In this document: positions 1 through 7,037 of the stretch, one piece after another | Numbering within the stretch: position 1 is the first letter of the stretch | Layout of the letters: every line of letters starts with the position of its first letter | DNA from: Halioglobus japonicus | GTDB taxonomy: Bacteria > Pseudomonadota > Gammaproteobacteria > Pseudomonadales > Halieaceae | Direction of reading: 5' to 3' | NCBI RefSeq assembly: GCF_001983995.1 | Contig: NZ_CP019450.1 | Coordinates: 3,658,001 to 3,722,000 of the forward strand | Length of the DNA stretch: 64,000 nucleotides | Made by a program: the position numbers and the translations under genes | Notes under the pieces: model-generated | What the model was told of the DNA's origin: nothing | Seen by the model: only the letters and a program-made list of their open reading frames with translations | The model's database searches: none

Positions 1-286
1 CGAAACAAGGTCTGGGAGCGGTTAGGCCCTTTCGAAATCGTCCGTAGCCATGGATAGCGAAGGCCGAAGCGCGCCATGGATGGCCTTGCAGCGGTTTCGC
101 AAGGACCTGACCGTTCCCGGACCGACGCTCAGATCACGAGTATGTCCCAATATGTCACCCAGACTGACTTCTTAGGCTATTGCCTGCAAATCACCAGTAA
201 GTACCCTGAAGATCCTTCATCTAGCGGGCTTTGAGCACATAAACTGCGCCCGACCCTCCCGCTTACGTTTTATTGACGGAGACACC
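1..286. other. non-coding leader region before the first gene
   Basis: No convincing reading frame of either strand covers this stretch. It holds the repeat-like element described separately. At its right end a GGAG ribosome binding site about six bases before the ATG at 287 serves the first acyl-CoA dehydrogenase gene. The promoter of that operon is probably here, but I cannot pick out a clear -10/-35 pair. Confidence 0.5.
47..84. repeat. possible intergenic repeat element with two GCCATGGATRGC units
   Basis: GCCATGGATAGC (47-58) is followed by GCCATGGATGGC (73-84), separated by a GAAGGCCGAAGC-type spacer, and then by GCGGTTTCGCAAGGACC (91-107). The layout resembles small GC-rich intergenic repeats found in gammaproteobacterial genomes. 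Only one copy is visible in this window, so repeat status is an inference from its internal near-duplication. Confidence 0.3.
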
Positions 287-1501
287 ATGACAGCTGCCGA
301 TAGGAGTTCGACTGTGCAGGACCTGGAACAGTTTCGCCTCGATGTTCGCCAGTGGCTTGAAGATAACTGCCCCGAGTCACAGCGCCAACCCATTACCCCC
401 GAAGAACAGTACTTCGGTGGTCGCAATGCGACGTTCCCGAGTGAAGACGCCCGCATCTGGTTTGAACGGTTCCGCGACAAAGGCTGGGTATGCCCCGAGT
501 GGCCAACCGAGTACGGTGGTGGCGGCCTGAGCCCGCAACAGGGCAAAGTTATCAAGGAAGAAATGAAAGCCATCCGGGCGCGCACGCCGCTGTACGGCAT
601 AGGCATCTGGATGCTCGGCCCCGCGTTGCTGGAATTTGGCAATGAGGCGCAGAAACAACAACACATTCGCGACATCATCGATGGCAAGGTGCGCTGGGCC
701 CAGGGTTATTCCGAACCCGGTTCAGGCTCCGACCTCGCCAGCCTGCAGTGCAAGGCCGAGGATATGGGCGACCATTTCCTGGTTAACGGCTCCAAGATCT
801 GGACCACTGCCGCTGACAAGTGCGATTGGATTTTCTGCCTGGTCAGAACAGATCCGGATGCAAAGAAACAGGAAGGTATCAGCTTCCTGCTGATCGACAT
901 GGACGACCCCGGTATAACCACCACCCCGATTGAGCTGATTTCCGGCGAATCCGAGTTCTGCCAGACCTTTTTCGACAATGTGAGGGTCCCCAAGGAAAAC
1001 CTGGTCGGTGAACTGAACGCGGGATGGAGCGTCGCCAAGGCACTGCTGGTCCACGAACGCAAGCTGATGTCAGAGATTGGCAGCGACTCACCCCGCGAGG
1101 TGGTCGTTCCCAACCAGGCAGCGCGCCAGTACCTGGAATTTGAGGACGGCAAGATCGCCGACGCTGAGCTGCGCTCGCGCCTGGTGGACTACGACATGGA
1201 AATGCACGCCGTGGGCCTCACCCACTTCCGCACCTTCGAAGAGAAAGTTGCCGGCGTGCGCAGCGCCGCACCGCTGGTCATGAAGTATGTGGGCACCGAG
1301 GCGGAGAAACAGAAGAGCGAGTTGCTGCTGGCCATTATGGGCAGCCAGGGGCTTGGCTGGGAAGGCGAAGGCTTCAACCGCGCCGAAATCGACACACTGC
1401 GGCTGTGGGCTATGTCCTACGCCATGACGATTGCCGGCGGCACCTCAGAAGTACAGCTCAACGTGATCGCTAAAAACGTATTGGAACTGCCCCAGGGCTA
1501 G
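287..1501 (+). CDS. acyl-CoA dehydrogenase, large subunit-like (steroid/FadE type)
   Basis: A 404-residue flavoprotein of the acyl-CoA dehydrogenase superfamily: N-terminal helical domain, the middle FAD-contact segment (YSEPGSGSDLASLQ) and a C-terminal helical domain ending AGGTSEVQLNVIAKNVLELP. The position that carries the catalytic Glu in medium-chain enzymes (YEGT) reads AGGT, so the base must lie elsewhere or in a partner. The next gene encodes a second, dissimilar dehydrogenase 10 bases downstream, and a ketosteroid isomerase homologue follows. This is the arrangement expected for two-subunit steroid-side-chain dehydrogenases such as mycobacterial ChsE1-ChsE2. The family call is firm; the substrate is inferred. 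Start chosen at the ATG with GGAG upstream. Confidence 0.85.
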   Translation: MTAADRSSTVQDLEQFRLDVRQWLEDNCPESQRQPITPEEQYFGGRNATFPSEDARIWFERFRDKGWVCPEWPTEYGGGGLSPQQGKVIKEEMKAIRARTPLYGIGIWMLGPALLEFGNEAQKQQHIRDIIDGKVRWAQGYSEPGSGSDLASLQCKAEDMGDHFLVNGSKIWTTAADKCDWIFCLVRTDPDAKKQEGISFLLIDMDDPGITTTPIELISGESEFCQTFFDNVRVPKENLVGELNAGWSVAKALLVHERKLMSEIGSDSPREVVVPNQAARQYLEFEDGKIADAELRSRLVDYDMEMHAVGLTHFRTFEEKVAGVRSAAPLVMKYVGTEAEKQKSELLLAIMGSQGLGWEGEGFNRAEIDTLRLWAMSYAMTIAGGTSEVQLNVIAKNVLELPQG

Positions 1502-1511
1502 GAGAGGTAAC

Positions 1512-2651
1512 ATGGCACTGGTACTGAATGAAGAACAGCAATTCCTGCAGGATACTGCCCGGGAATTCTTGAAAACCAATGCGCCGGTTGAGGCATTGCG
1601 GACCCTGCGCGACGAGCGCAACAAAACGGGCTACGACAGCGCACTGTGGCAGCAAATGGCAGAGCTCGGTTGGGCCAGTATTATTCTGCCGGAGGAATAC
1701 GGCGGCCTAGATTTTGGCTTTCTCGGCCTCGGTGTGGTCATGGAAGAAGCCGGTCGTACACTCACCGCATCCCCGCTGTTCGCCTCGGCCGTTGTCGGTG
1801 CCTCGGCCATTTTGCTGGGCGGCACGCCCTCCCAGAAAGAGACGCTGCTACCAGCCATTGCAGCAGGCGAGACTACCCTGGCACTGGCCCTGGAAGAGCA
1901 CAACCGTCACAAGCCCCACAGCATTGCGACTACCGCCGAGACCACTGACGATGGGTACGTACTGAACGGGCGCAAGACATTTGTGCTGGACGGCCACAGC
2001 GCCAACCAAATTCTGGTCGTGGCGCGCAGCGCAGGCGACACTGGCGACAGCGCTGGCTTGAGCCTGTTTCTGGTGTCCGGTGATGCCCCCGGCATACAGC
2101 GTCAGCGCACGCTGATGGCCGACAGCCGCAACGCTGCCAATATCACGCTCGATAATGTCGCGGTGGGCCCTGAGGCACTAGTGGGCGAGGCTGGCCAGGG
2201 TTGGTCGGTACTGGAGCCGGTGCTGGATCGCGGCCGGGTAGCGATGGCCGCTGAAATGATGGGTATTGCCCTGGAGTGCTTTGAGCGCACAGTGGCCTAC
2301 CTCAAGGAACGCGAACAGTTCGGCGCACTTATCGGCAGCTTCCAGGCGCTACAGCACCGCGCCGCCTTTATGCAAACCCAGCTTGAACTGGCGCGTTCGG
2401 TGGTATTGCAGGCCCTGTCCGCCGTCGATGAAACCCCCGAACAATTGCCGCTGCTGGCAAGCCTGGCCAAGGCTCGTCTCAACGATCTCGCGCAGCTGGT
2501 GACCAACGAAGCGGTGCAAATGCACGGTGGCATCGGCGTCACCGACGAAATGGAAATCGGCTTTTTCCTCAAGCGCGCACGCGTCGCCATGCAGGTATTC
2601 GGCGACACCAGCTTTCACAAGGACCGCTACGCCACCCTGTGTGGCTACTAA
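1512..2651 (+). CDS. acyl-CoA dehydrogenase, small subunit-like
   Basis: A 379-residue acyl-CoA dehydrogenase starting 10 bases after its neighbour and preceded by a GGAGAGG ribosome binding site. It has the family N-domain (EEYGGLDFGFLGLGVVMEEA) and the conserved C-domain motif (QMHGGIGVTDEM). The catalytic-loop region reads VFGDTSFHKDRY, so it also lacks the YEGT glutamate. A Glu in the helix reading DRGRVAMAAEMMG could act as base, as in isovaleryl-type enzymes. Shorter and unlike the upstream subunit, it probably forms a heteromer with it. The substrate is unknown; a steroid side-chain or branched acyl-CoA is suggested by the downstream isomerase. Confidence 0.85.
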   Translation: MALVLNEEQQFLQDTAREFLKTNAPVEALRTLRDERNKTGYDSALWQQMAELGWASIILPEEYGGLDFGFLGLGVVMEEAGRTLTASPLFASAVVGASAILLGGTPSQKETLLPAIAAGETTLALALEEHNRHKPHSIATTAETTDDGYVLNGRKTFVLDGHSANQILVVARSAGDTGDSAGLSLFLVSGDAPGIQRQRTLMADSRNAANITLDNVAVGPEALVGEAGQGWSVLEPVLDRGRVAMAAEMMGIALECFERTVAYLKEREQFGALIGSFQALQHRAAFMQTQLELARSVVLQALSAVDETPEQLPLLASLAKARLNDLAQLVTNEAVQMHGGIGVTDEMEIGFFLKRARVAMQVFGDTSFHKDRYATLCGY

Positions 2652-2660
2652 GGAGCAACA

Positions 2661-3011
2661 ATGGAATACGCAGACAAAGTCGCGGCGGTAGAGCGCTACG
2701 TCGAGGCCTTCGACAAACAGGACATGGCAATCATCCGCGATATCTACGCGGAGGATGCTATTGTTGAAGACCCAGTGGGCAGTGATAAGCATGTGGGCAT
2801 TGAAGCGGTGTGTGCTTTTTATGAAGGCGCCCTGGGGTCGGGTGCCAAACTCGTACTCAGCGGCCCGGTCCGCTCAGCCGCCAACACGGCAGCATTTCCA
2901 TTTCAGGTCAAAATGGGTGACATGAGCATCGATATCATCGATATCTTTGAATTCAATGAAGCGGGTAAGGTCGTCAGCATGAAGGCCTACTGGGGCCCCG
3001 AGAATATGTAA
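2661..3011 (+). CDS. steroid delta-isomerase-like protein (NTF2 fold)
   Basis: A 116-residue NTF2-fold protein closely resembling ketosteroid isomerase. The catalytic set aligns with the Comamonas enzyme: Tyr13 in RYVEAF (Tyr14), Asp37 in VEDPVGS (Asp38) and Asp94 in IIDIFEF (Asp99). The C-terminal GKVVSMKAYWGPENM stretch also matches. The family reaction is 3-oxo-delta5 to 3-oxo-delta4 steroid isomerisation in the cytoplasm. It lies 9 bases after the second dehydrogenase with a good AGGAG site, so all three genes are probably co-transcribed. It ends two bases before the convergent c-di-GMP gene. Function inferred from motif conservation; other NTF2-fold isomerases remain possible. Confidence 0.75.
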   Translation: MEYADKVAAVERYVEAFDKQDMAIIRDIYAEDAIVEDPVGSDKHVGIEAVCAFYEGALGSGAKLVLSGPVRSAANTAAFPFQVKMGDMSIDIIDIFEFNEAGKVVSMKAYWGPENM

Positions 3012-3013
3012 TC

Positions 3014-5332
3014 TCAGCCGCCCGGCACCTGCCGGGCGCGCCCATCCAGCCCCTGCAACTCACGCACAAAATGCCAGGGCTTTAACAGCTCGGCAAACTC
3101 ATCCACCGGTACGGGCGCACTGAACAGGTAGCCCTGAATAATGTGGGCGCCGTGCTCGCTGATAAAGTGGTACTGCTCCGGCGTCTCAACGCCCTCCACC
3201 ACAACGTCCAGCCCCAGCCCACGGGCCATGGCGATAATCGCAATTACCAGGCTGGCATCTTCGGCGCTGTTCTCGGCGGCGATAACAAAGCTACGATCAA
3301 TCTTCAGCTCGGTTAACGGGAAACGGCTGAGGTAACTCAGCGATGAATAACCGGTGCCAAAATCGTCGATGGACAGACTCACACCCATTTCCCGCAACTC
3401 GCTCAAGGCCTTCACCGAAGCGTGGGTATCGCCCATCACAACACCCTCAGTCAGCTCCAGCTGCAACACACTGGGGTCGACCCCTGTCTCTTCGAGAATG
3501 TCTTTGACCTTGCGCACAAAGGTAGGCGTGAATTGCAGGGCAGAGACATTGACGGCCACTCGCGGCAATAGCAGTCCCTGCTCGCGGAAGCGCTTTACCT
3601 GCATACAGGCCTCGCGGATCGCCCAGTCGCCCATATCATTGATAAGCCCCATTTCTTCGGCGAGGGGAATAAACCGGAACGGGGGTATCAGTCCCTGCTC
3701 TGGGTGCCGCCAGCGCATCAGGGCCTCGGCGCCTTCCACGGCACCCGTGCGAGTGTTCACCTGTGGCTGGTAGTACAGCACCAGTTCATCGCGCTCGATA
3801 GCGCGCCGCAAATCGGTCTCGAGCGTCAGGCGATCCAGACCTGCCGCATCCATATCGTTGTTGTACACCAGGAAGCTGTTTTTGCCCGTGCTCTTGGCGT
3901 GGTACATCGCGGTATCCGCGCAGCGCAGCAGGCCCTCCACGTCGTCGGCATGGTCAGGCGCCAGGGCAATACCTACGCTGGGGGTGACCACCAGTTCATG
4001 GCCGTCGATCAGCATGGGTTCCACCAGCGCGTCGAGCAGTCGCTGCGCAACCACCCCCGCCGCCTCGGGGCCCGCCACATGGTTGAGCACCACGGTGAAT
4101 TCATCGCCGCCGAGCCGCGACACCCCGATCTTGCCGCTGGTCTCACTGTAGTGCGCTACCACGTCGCTCTCGCGCACGCAGTTCGCCAGCCGTGCACCGA
4201 CCTCTCGCAACAGTAAATCGCCGGCGCTATGCCCCAGGGAATCATTGATCCGCTTGAAGTTGTCCAGATCAAGGAACAGCAGCGCCAGCTGCTCCTCGTT
4301 GCGTTTGGCCAGTCGCAACAACAGCGACAATTGCTCGGTAAACAAGCGGCGATTCGGCAGTGATGTCAGGCTGTCGTAGTAGGCGAACTGACGCAGCCGG
4401 TTCTTGGCCTGGGTGACCTGCTTGACCGCCTGATTGAGCTCCTGGTTGCGCTTGGACAACTGCGCGGTACGCTCCTCCACCTTCATGCTGAGCAGTTGGT
4501 GGTCGACATCCATACGGGTCTTGTAGTCGGACATACCGCTGAAAATGCCGTTGATGATGCGCGCGATGTCGCTGATCTCACCGCTGCCGCGAGCCTGTAC
4601 CGGCTTCTCCAAACGCCCCTCTGCGAGCTCCTGCGCTGCCCGCGCCAGCCGGGCCAAGGGCGCGGTAATCCGGCGTGTGAAGACGGCACTGAACAACATG
4701 CTGACACAAGCGAACAGCGCGCTAATCAGGAAGACACGGTACAAATGGGGAGTGACCTGCAACAGAATCTGCTGCTGGGGTACTACGAAGTCGAGATAGC
4801 CCACCACGTGGCGGCTGCCCTCGGCAAAGACTTCACTCTGAGCCAGTACAAAAGCCTGTGTATCCACCGATGACTGCGGATTAACGCCGGAGAACACCGG
4901 TAAGTTGAGATGCAGCTCTGCACCCGGAGGATAAAAGGCACTGACTAACCCGACACCTGCGGCGGTCCCATCGCGATTCAAGGACTGCAAGTTGGTTTCT
5001 GCAGAGGTCGTATTGCCCCGCGCCTCATCGAACCCGGCCAGGTCCGAGGAGCGACCGAGCACGATGCGATTGTCACCCTGGGTGGAATAGGCGGTAATGC
5101 CGATCACGGGTGTCTGCAGCATGGGCTTCAGGGCAGCCGACAGGGCCTGGCTGTCGCCCAGGTACATCGCGTAGGCAATCTGGTACCGCGAACGGACCTC
5201 GCGCTCCAGCTGGGCAAAAGCCCGCTCGCGCTCGGCATTGAATTCGTGTGTTGCACTGACCCCGCAGACCAGCAGGCCCACGCTGATCACTATCGTACTT
5301 ACCAGCGCATTGAACTTTCCGGCAATGGTCAT
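3014..5332 (-). CDS. membrane GGDEF-EAL protein (c-di-GMP synthase/phosphodiesterase)
   Basis: About 772 residues. An N-terminal membrane segment (about 5-27) is followed by a periplasmic sensor region, a second membrane segment near 200-220, a HAMP linker and a short coiled coil. Then come a GGDEF domain with intact RLGGDEF (408-412) and an EAL domain with intact EALMRW (536-541) plus the downstream DDFGTGYSSL motif. Both active-site signatures look complete, so it could make or degrade c-di-GMP; which activity dominates cannot be read from sequence. The frame stays open to 5422, but I place the start at the ATG at 5332 because the protein then begins directly with the membrane segment. It ends 2 bases from the convergent isomerase gene. 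Confidence 0.88.
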   Translation of the reverse strand: MTIAGKFNALVSTIVISVGLLVCGVSATHEFNAERERAFAQLEREVRSRYQIAYAMYLGDSQALSAALKPMLQTPVIGITAYSTQGDNRIVLGRSSDLAGFDEARGNTTSAETNLQSLNRDGTAAGVGLVSAFYPPGAELHLNLPVFSGVNPQSSVDTQAFVLAQSEVFAEGSRHVVGYLDFVVPQQQILLQVTPHLYRVFLISALFACVSMLFSAVFTRRITAPLARLARAAQELAEGRLEKPVQARGSGEISDIARIINGIFSGMSDYKTRMDVDHQLLSMKVEERTAQLSKRNQELNQAVKQVTQAKNRLRQFAYYDSLTSLPNRRLFTEQLSLLLRLAKRNEEQLALLFLDLDNFKRINDSLGHSAGDLLLREVGARLANCVRESDVVAHYSETSGKIGVSRLGGDEFTVVLNHVAGPEAAGVVAQRLLDALVEPMLIDGHELVVTPSVGIALAPDHADDVEGLLRCADTAMYHAKSTGKNSFLVYNNDMDAAGLDRLTLETDLRRAIERDELVLYYQPQVNTRTGAVEGAEALMRWRHPEQGLIPPFRFIPLAEEMGLINDMGDWAIREACMQVKRFREQGLLLPRVAVNVSALQFTPTFVRKVKDILEETGVDPSVLQLELTEGVVMGDTHASVKALSELREMGVSLSIDDFGTGYSSLSYLSRFPLTELKIDRSFVIAAENSAEDASLVIAIIAMARGLGLDVVVEGVETPEQYHFISEHGAHIIQGYLFSAPVPVDEFAELLKPWHFVRELQGLDGRARQVPGG

Positions 5333-5492
5333 CCGGCGTCCACCTGTCCCCTTGTTGTTATGCTCACAGTATGTGGTATCCCACCGCCGGTTTCCAAGGG
5401 GCGAAAGATCAACTTTTCCCACTTTTTTGCTGGTCGAAAAGCAGGCGCCTATGGTTGAATTCCCCTATTAAAAACAAAAGGATGCGACTTAG

Positions 5493-6020
5493 ATGTCGGA
5501 ATTCCAGCTAACCCATGTCGCGCTGGTCGGCGCGCGTATGGATGCCTTTTCTCCGCAGGGCTTCAAAACGCGCAGTGAGCTTAATATGAAACGGGTCTTT
5601 CCGGACACCGCCGGACTAAAGTTATCCGATATGGACACGGCACAGTTTCGTGAGCATTTTGACCAGGCCCTGCCCCTGTGGGTGCACAATATTGTGACCG
5701 ACCGCGAATTTCCCGGCCGCAGCAAGCTGGCTATGTGCCTGCGTCGCTTTGAGGGCGAATTGCGCGATCATCGCGAAAACGAGGTGATTGCCAGCGTATT
5801 AAGCTCCGGTTTTCGCAATCGTCCCCTGGATCCACTGGCTCTGCCCGAGAGCATGCCGCTGCGCCAGCGCTGCGCAATGCTGATGTATATCGATGTCTGG
5901 CAGGAAGCCTACCGACGCATGACAAGGGAGTTGTGTGCGCTGCTAGAGGAGCAGGCTGAGGTACTTGATCAGTGGATAGCGACAGCGGAGCCTGAGATCG
6001 ACCACGCTATCGCGTCCTGA
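5493..6020 (+). CDS. hypothetical protein, 175 aa
   Basis: A soluble, fairly acidic protein of unknown function. It has an early VALVGARMDAFSPQGFKTR stretch and a helical C-terminal half rich in Leu, Arg and Glu. No signal peptide, membrane segment or cysteine motif is visible. An AAAGGA ribosome binding site precedes the ATG. It is divergent from the GGDEF-EAL gene, sharing a short upstream region, and convergent with the next gene. I do not recognise the family. Confidence 0.65.
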   Translation: MSEFQLTHVALVGARMDAFSPQGFKTRSELNMKRVFPDTAGLKLSDMDTAQFREHFDQALPLWVHNIVTDREFPGRSKLAMCLRRFEGELRDHRENEVIASVLSSGFRNRPLDPLALPESMPLRQRCAMLMYIDVWQEAYRRMTRELCALLEEQAEVLDQWIATAEPEIDHAIAS

Positions 6021-6028
6021 TATCCCGA

Positions 6029-6361
6029 TCAGGCGTCCGCCGGACGGCGATCGCCTGCTGACTTCCCTACCATACGCACGGTGCGCTGACAGGTATCCAG
6101 CCAGGGCTGGACGGTGTCGGTTTTCAAGGCGCGCACAAACCCGCCTTCACTGCGACACGAAATACTGGTCTTGTTTGGCGTCCAATCACCCTCTTTCGGG
6201 CGCGGCTTACGCTTGGAGTAATACCACAGGCCACGGCGGTCCTGCATGATGTAATTGGCATCGTCAGGAAGGAATACCTTTTTCCCGTCGATGACGGCAA
6301 AGACCTCCAGGTCACTGCCGGTTTCGCTTTCTAGCGATGCTGTTGGTGTTATAGTCAACAT
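6029..6361 (-). CDS. hypothetical protein, about 110 aa
   Basis: A small soluble protein with DLEVFAVIDGKKVFLPDDAN and GLWYYSKRKPRPKEGDW stretches, suggesting a compact beta-rich fold, and two cysteines near the C-terminus. Function unknown. The start may be the ATG at 6361 or a GTG at 6373. It lies downstream of an AT-rich region containing repeated GCCAAATT motifs that may hold its promoter. It is convergent with the 175-residue gene. Confidence 0.55.
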   Translation of the reverse strand: MLTITPTASLESETGSDLEVFAVIDGKKVFLPDDANYIMQDRRGLWYYSKRKPRPKEGDWTPNKTSISCRSEGGFVRALKTDTVQPWLDTCQRTVRMVGKSAGDRRPADA

Positions 6362-6484
6362 CTCTGCCCCCACAAAAAATAGTCAGTTCCATTCCATTGG
6401 CTGGGCGGGTATAAGCCCGCAAGATGCCGCAACTCCGCGACATGCCCGCTAGTTATATGTGAGGATCGGGCAAGGGGCAAAGGT

Positions 6485-6590
6485 AATTTGGCCAGATTTT
6501 TGCTGAATTTGCCAAATTCGGTATTAGTTGGCCATTTTTTTACGCATCTTGATCATTTCTAGGGACCGAGTGCGATTGATGTGCCAAATT
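6485..6590. promoter_or_regulatory. AT-rich intergenic region with repeated TTTGGC/GCCAAA motifs
   Basis: Between the unknown small gene and the Chp-like operon there are four related motifs: AATTTGGCCA (6485-6494), AATTTGCCAAATT (6506-6518, nearly palindromic), TTGGCCA (6528-6534) and GTGCCAAATT (6581-6590). The stretch is much more AT-rich than its surroundings. It could be an operator array for the 110-residue gene transcribed leftward. No bound regulator can be named. Confidence 0.35.
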
Positions 6591-6606
6591 TTCGACGCCT
6601 AAGCGG

Positions 6607-7008
6607 CTAATTCGTAATCAGCTGCATGTGAGGCGGGGACTTTGGCGTGGGGTCCAGGGCCTCCAGTGGCTCGGGTACCCCCTGAGACATCAGCTCGGCA
6701 GCCTGTTCCACGGCACTCATCAACATCTGCAGTGACATGGTTGAGCGCAGCTCCGGCGTGGCCAGCTTACCCTGCAAATCCGCCACGTCACGGTCGCTGA
6801 TAAAGCCCAGCACCACCGCGTTGGTCAGGTAGTCGCGAATAATCTGGCGACTGACCTGATCCTGCAAATAGCTCTGATAGCCCTCATCGCCGAACACCTG
6901 CACCAGAACCGATTTCTGCTCTTCGGTCAGGGGCCCGGTCACAAACGGCAGTTCATCGCCAAATGCGAGCTCTATACTTTCCACCAACTTGTCCAGTTGC
7001 AAATGCAC
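6607..7008 (-). CDS. hypothetical protein, fourth gene of the Chp-like operon
   Basis: A 133-residue soluble, mainly helical protein (LDKLVESIELAFGDELPF at the N-terminus, ending in a proline-rich tail). The start is placed at the GTG at 7008 because AAGGAG lies seven bases upstream; an ATG at 7029 has no such site. No known domain recognised. It is the last gene of the four-gene operon with the PilG-like and Hpt proteins, 29 bases after its neighbour, so a role in that signalling pathway is plausible by context only. Confidence 0.6.
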   Translation of the reverse strand: MHLQLDKLVESIELAFGDELPFVTGPLTEEQKSVLVQVFGDEGYQSYLQDQVSRQIIRDYLTNAVVLGFISDRDVADLQGKLATPELRSTMSLQMLMSAVEQAAELMSQGVPEPLEALDPTPKSPPHMQLITN

Positions 7009-7037
7009 GGAAGTGCTCCTTGGGGTCATGGGTCGAA

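Noticed and set aside
3020..3037. Perfect GCCCGGCA/TGCCGGGC hairpin at the junction of the isomerase and GGDEF-EAL genes
   Set aside because: It encodes the last residues of the GGDEF-EAL protein and has no T run on either side, so I do not call it a terminator.
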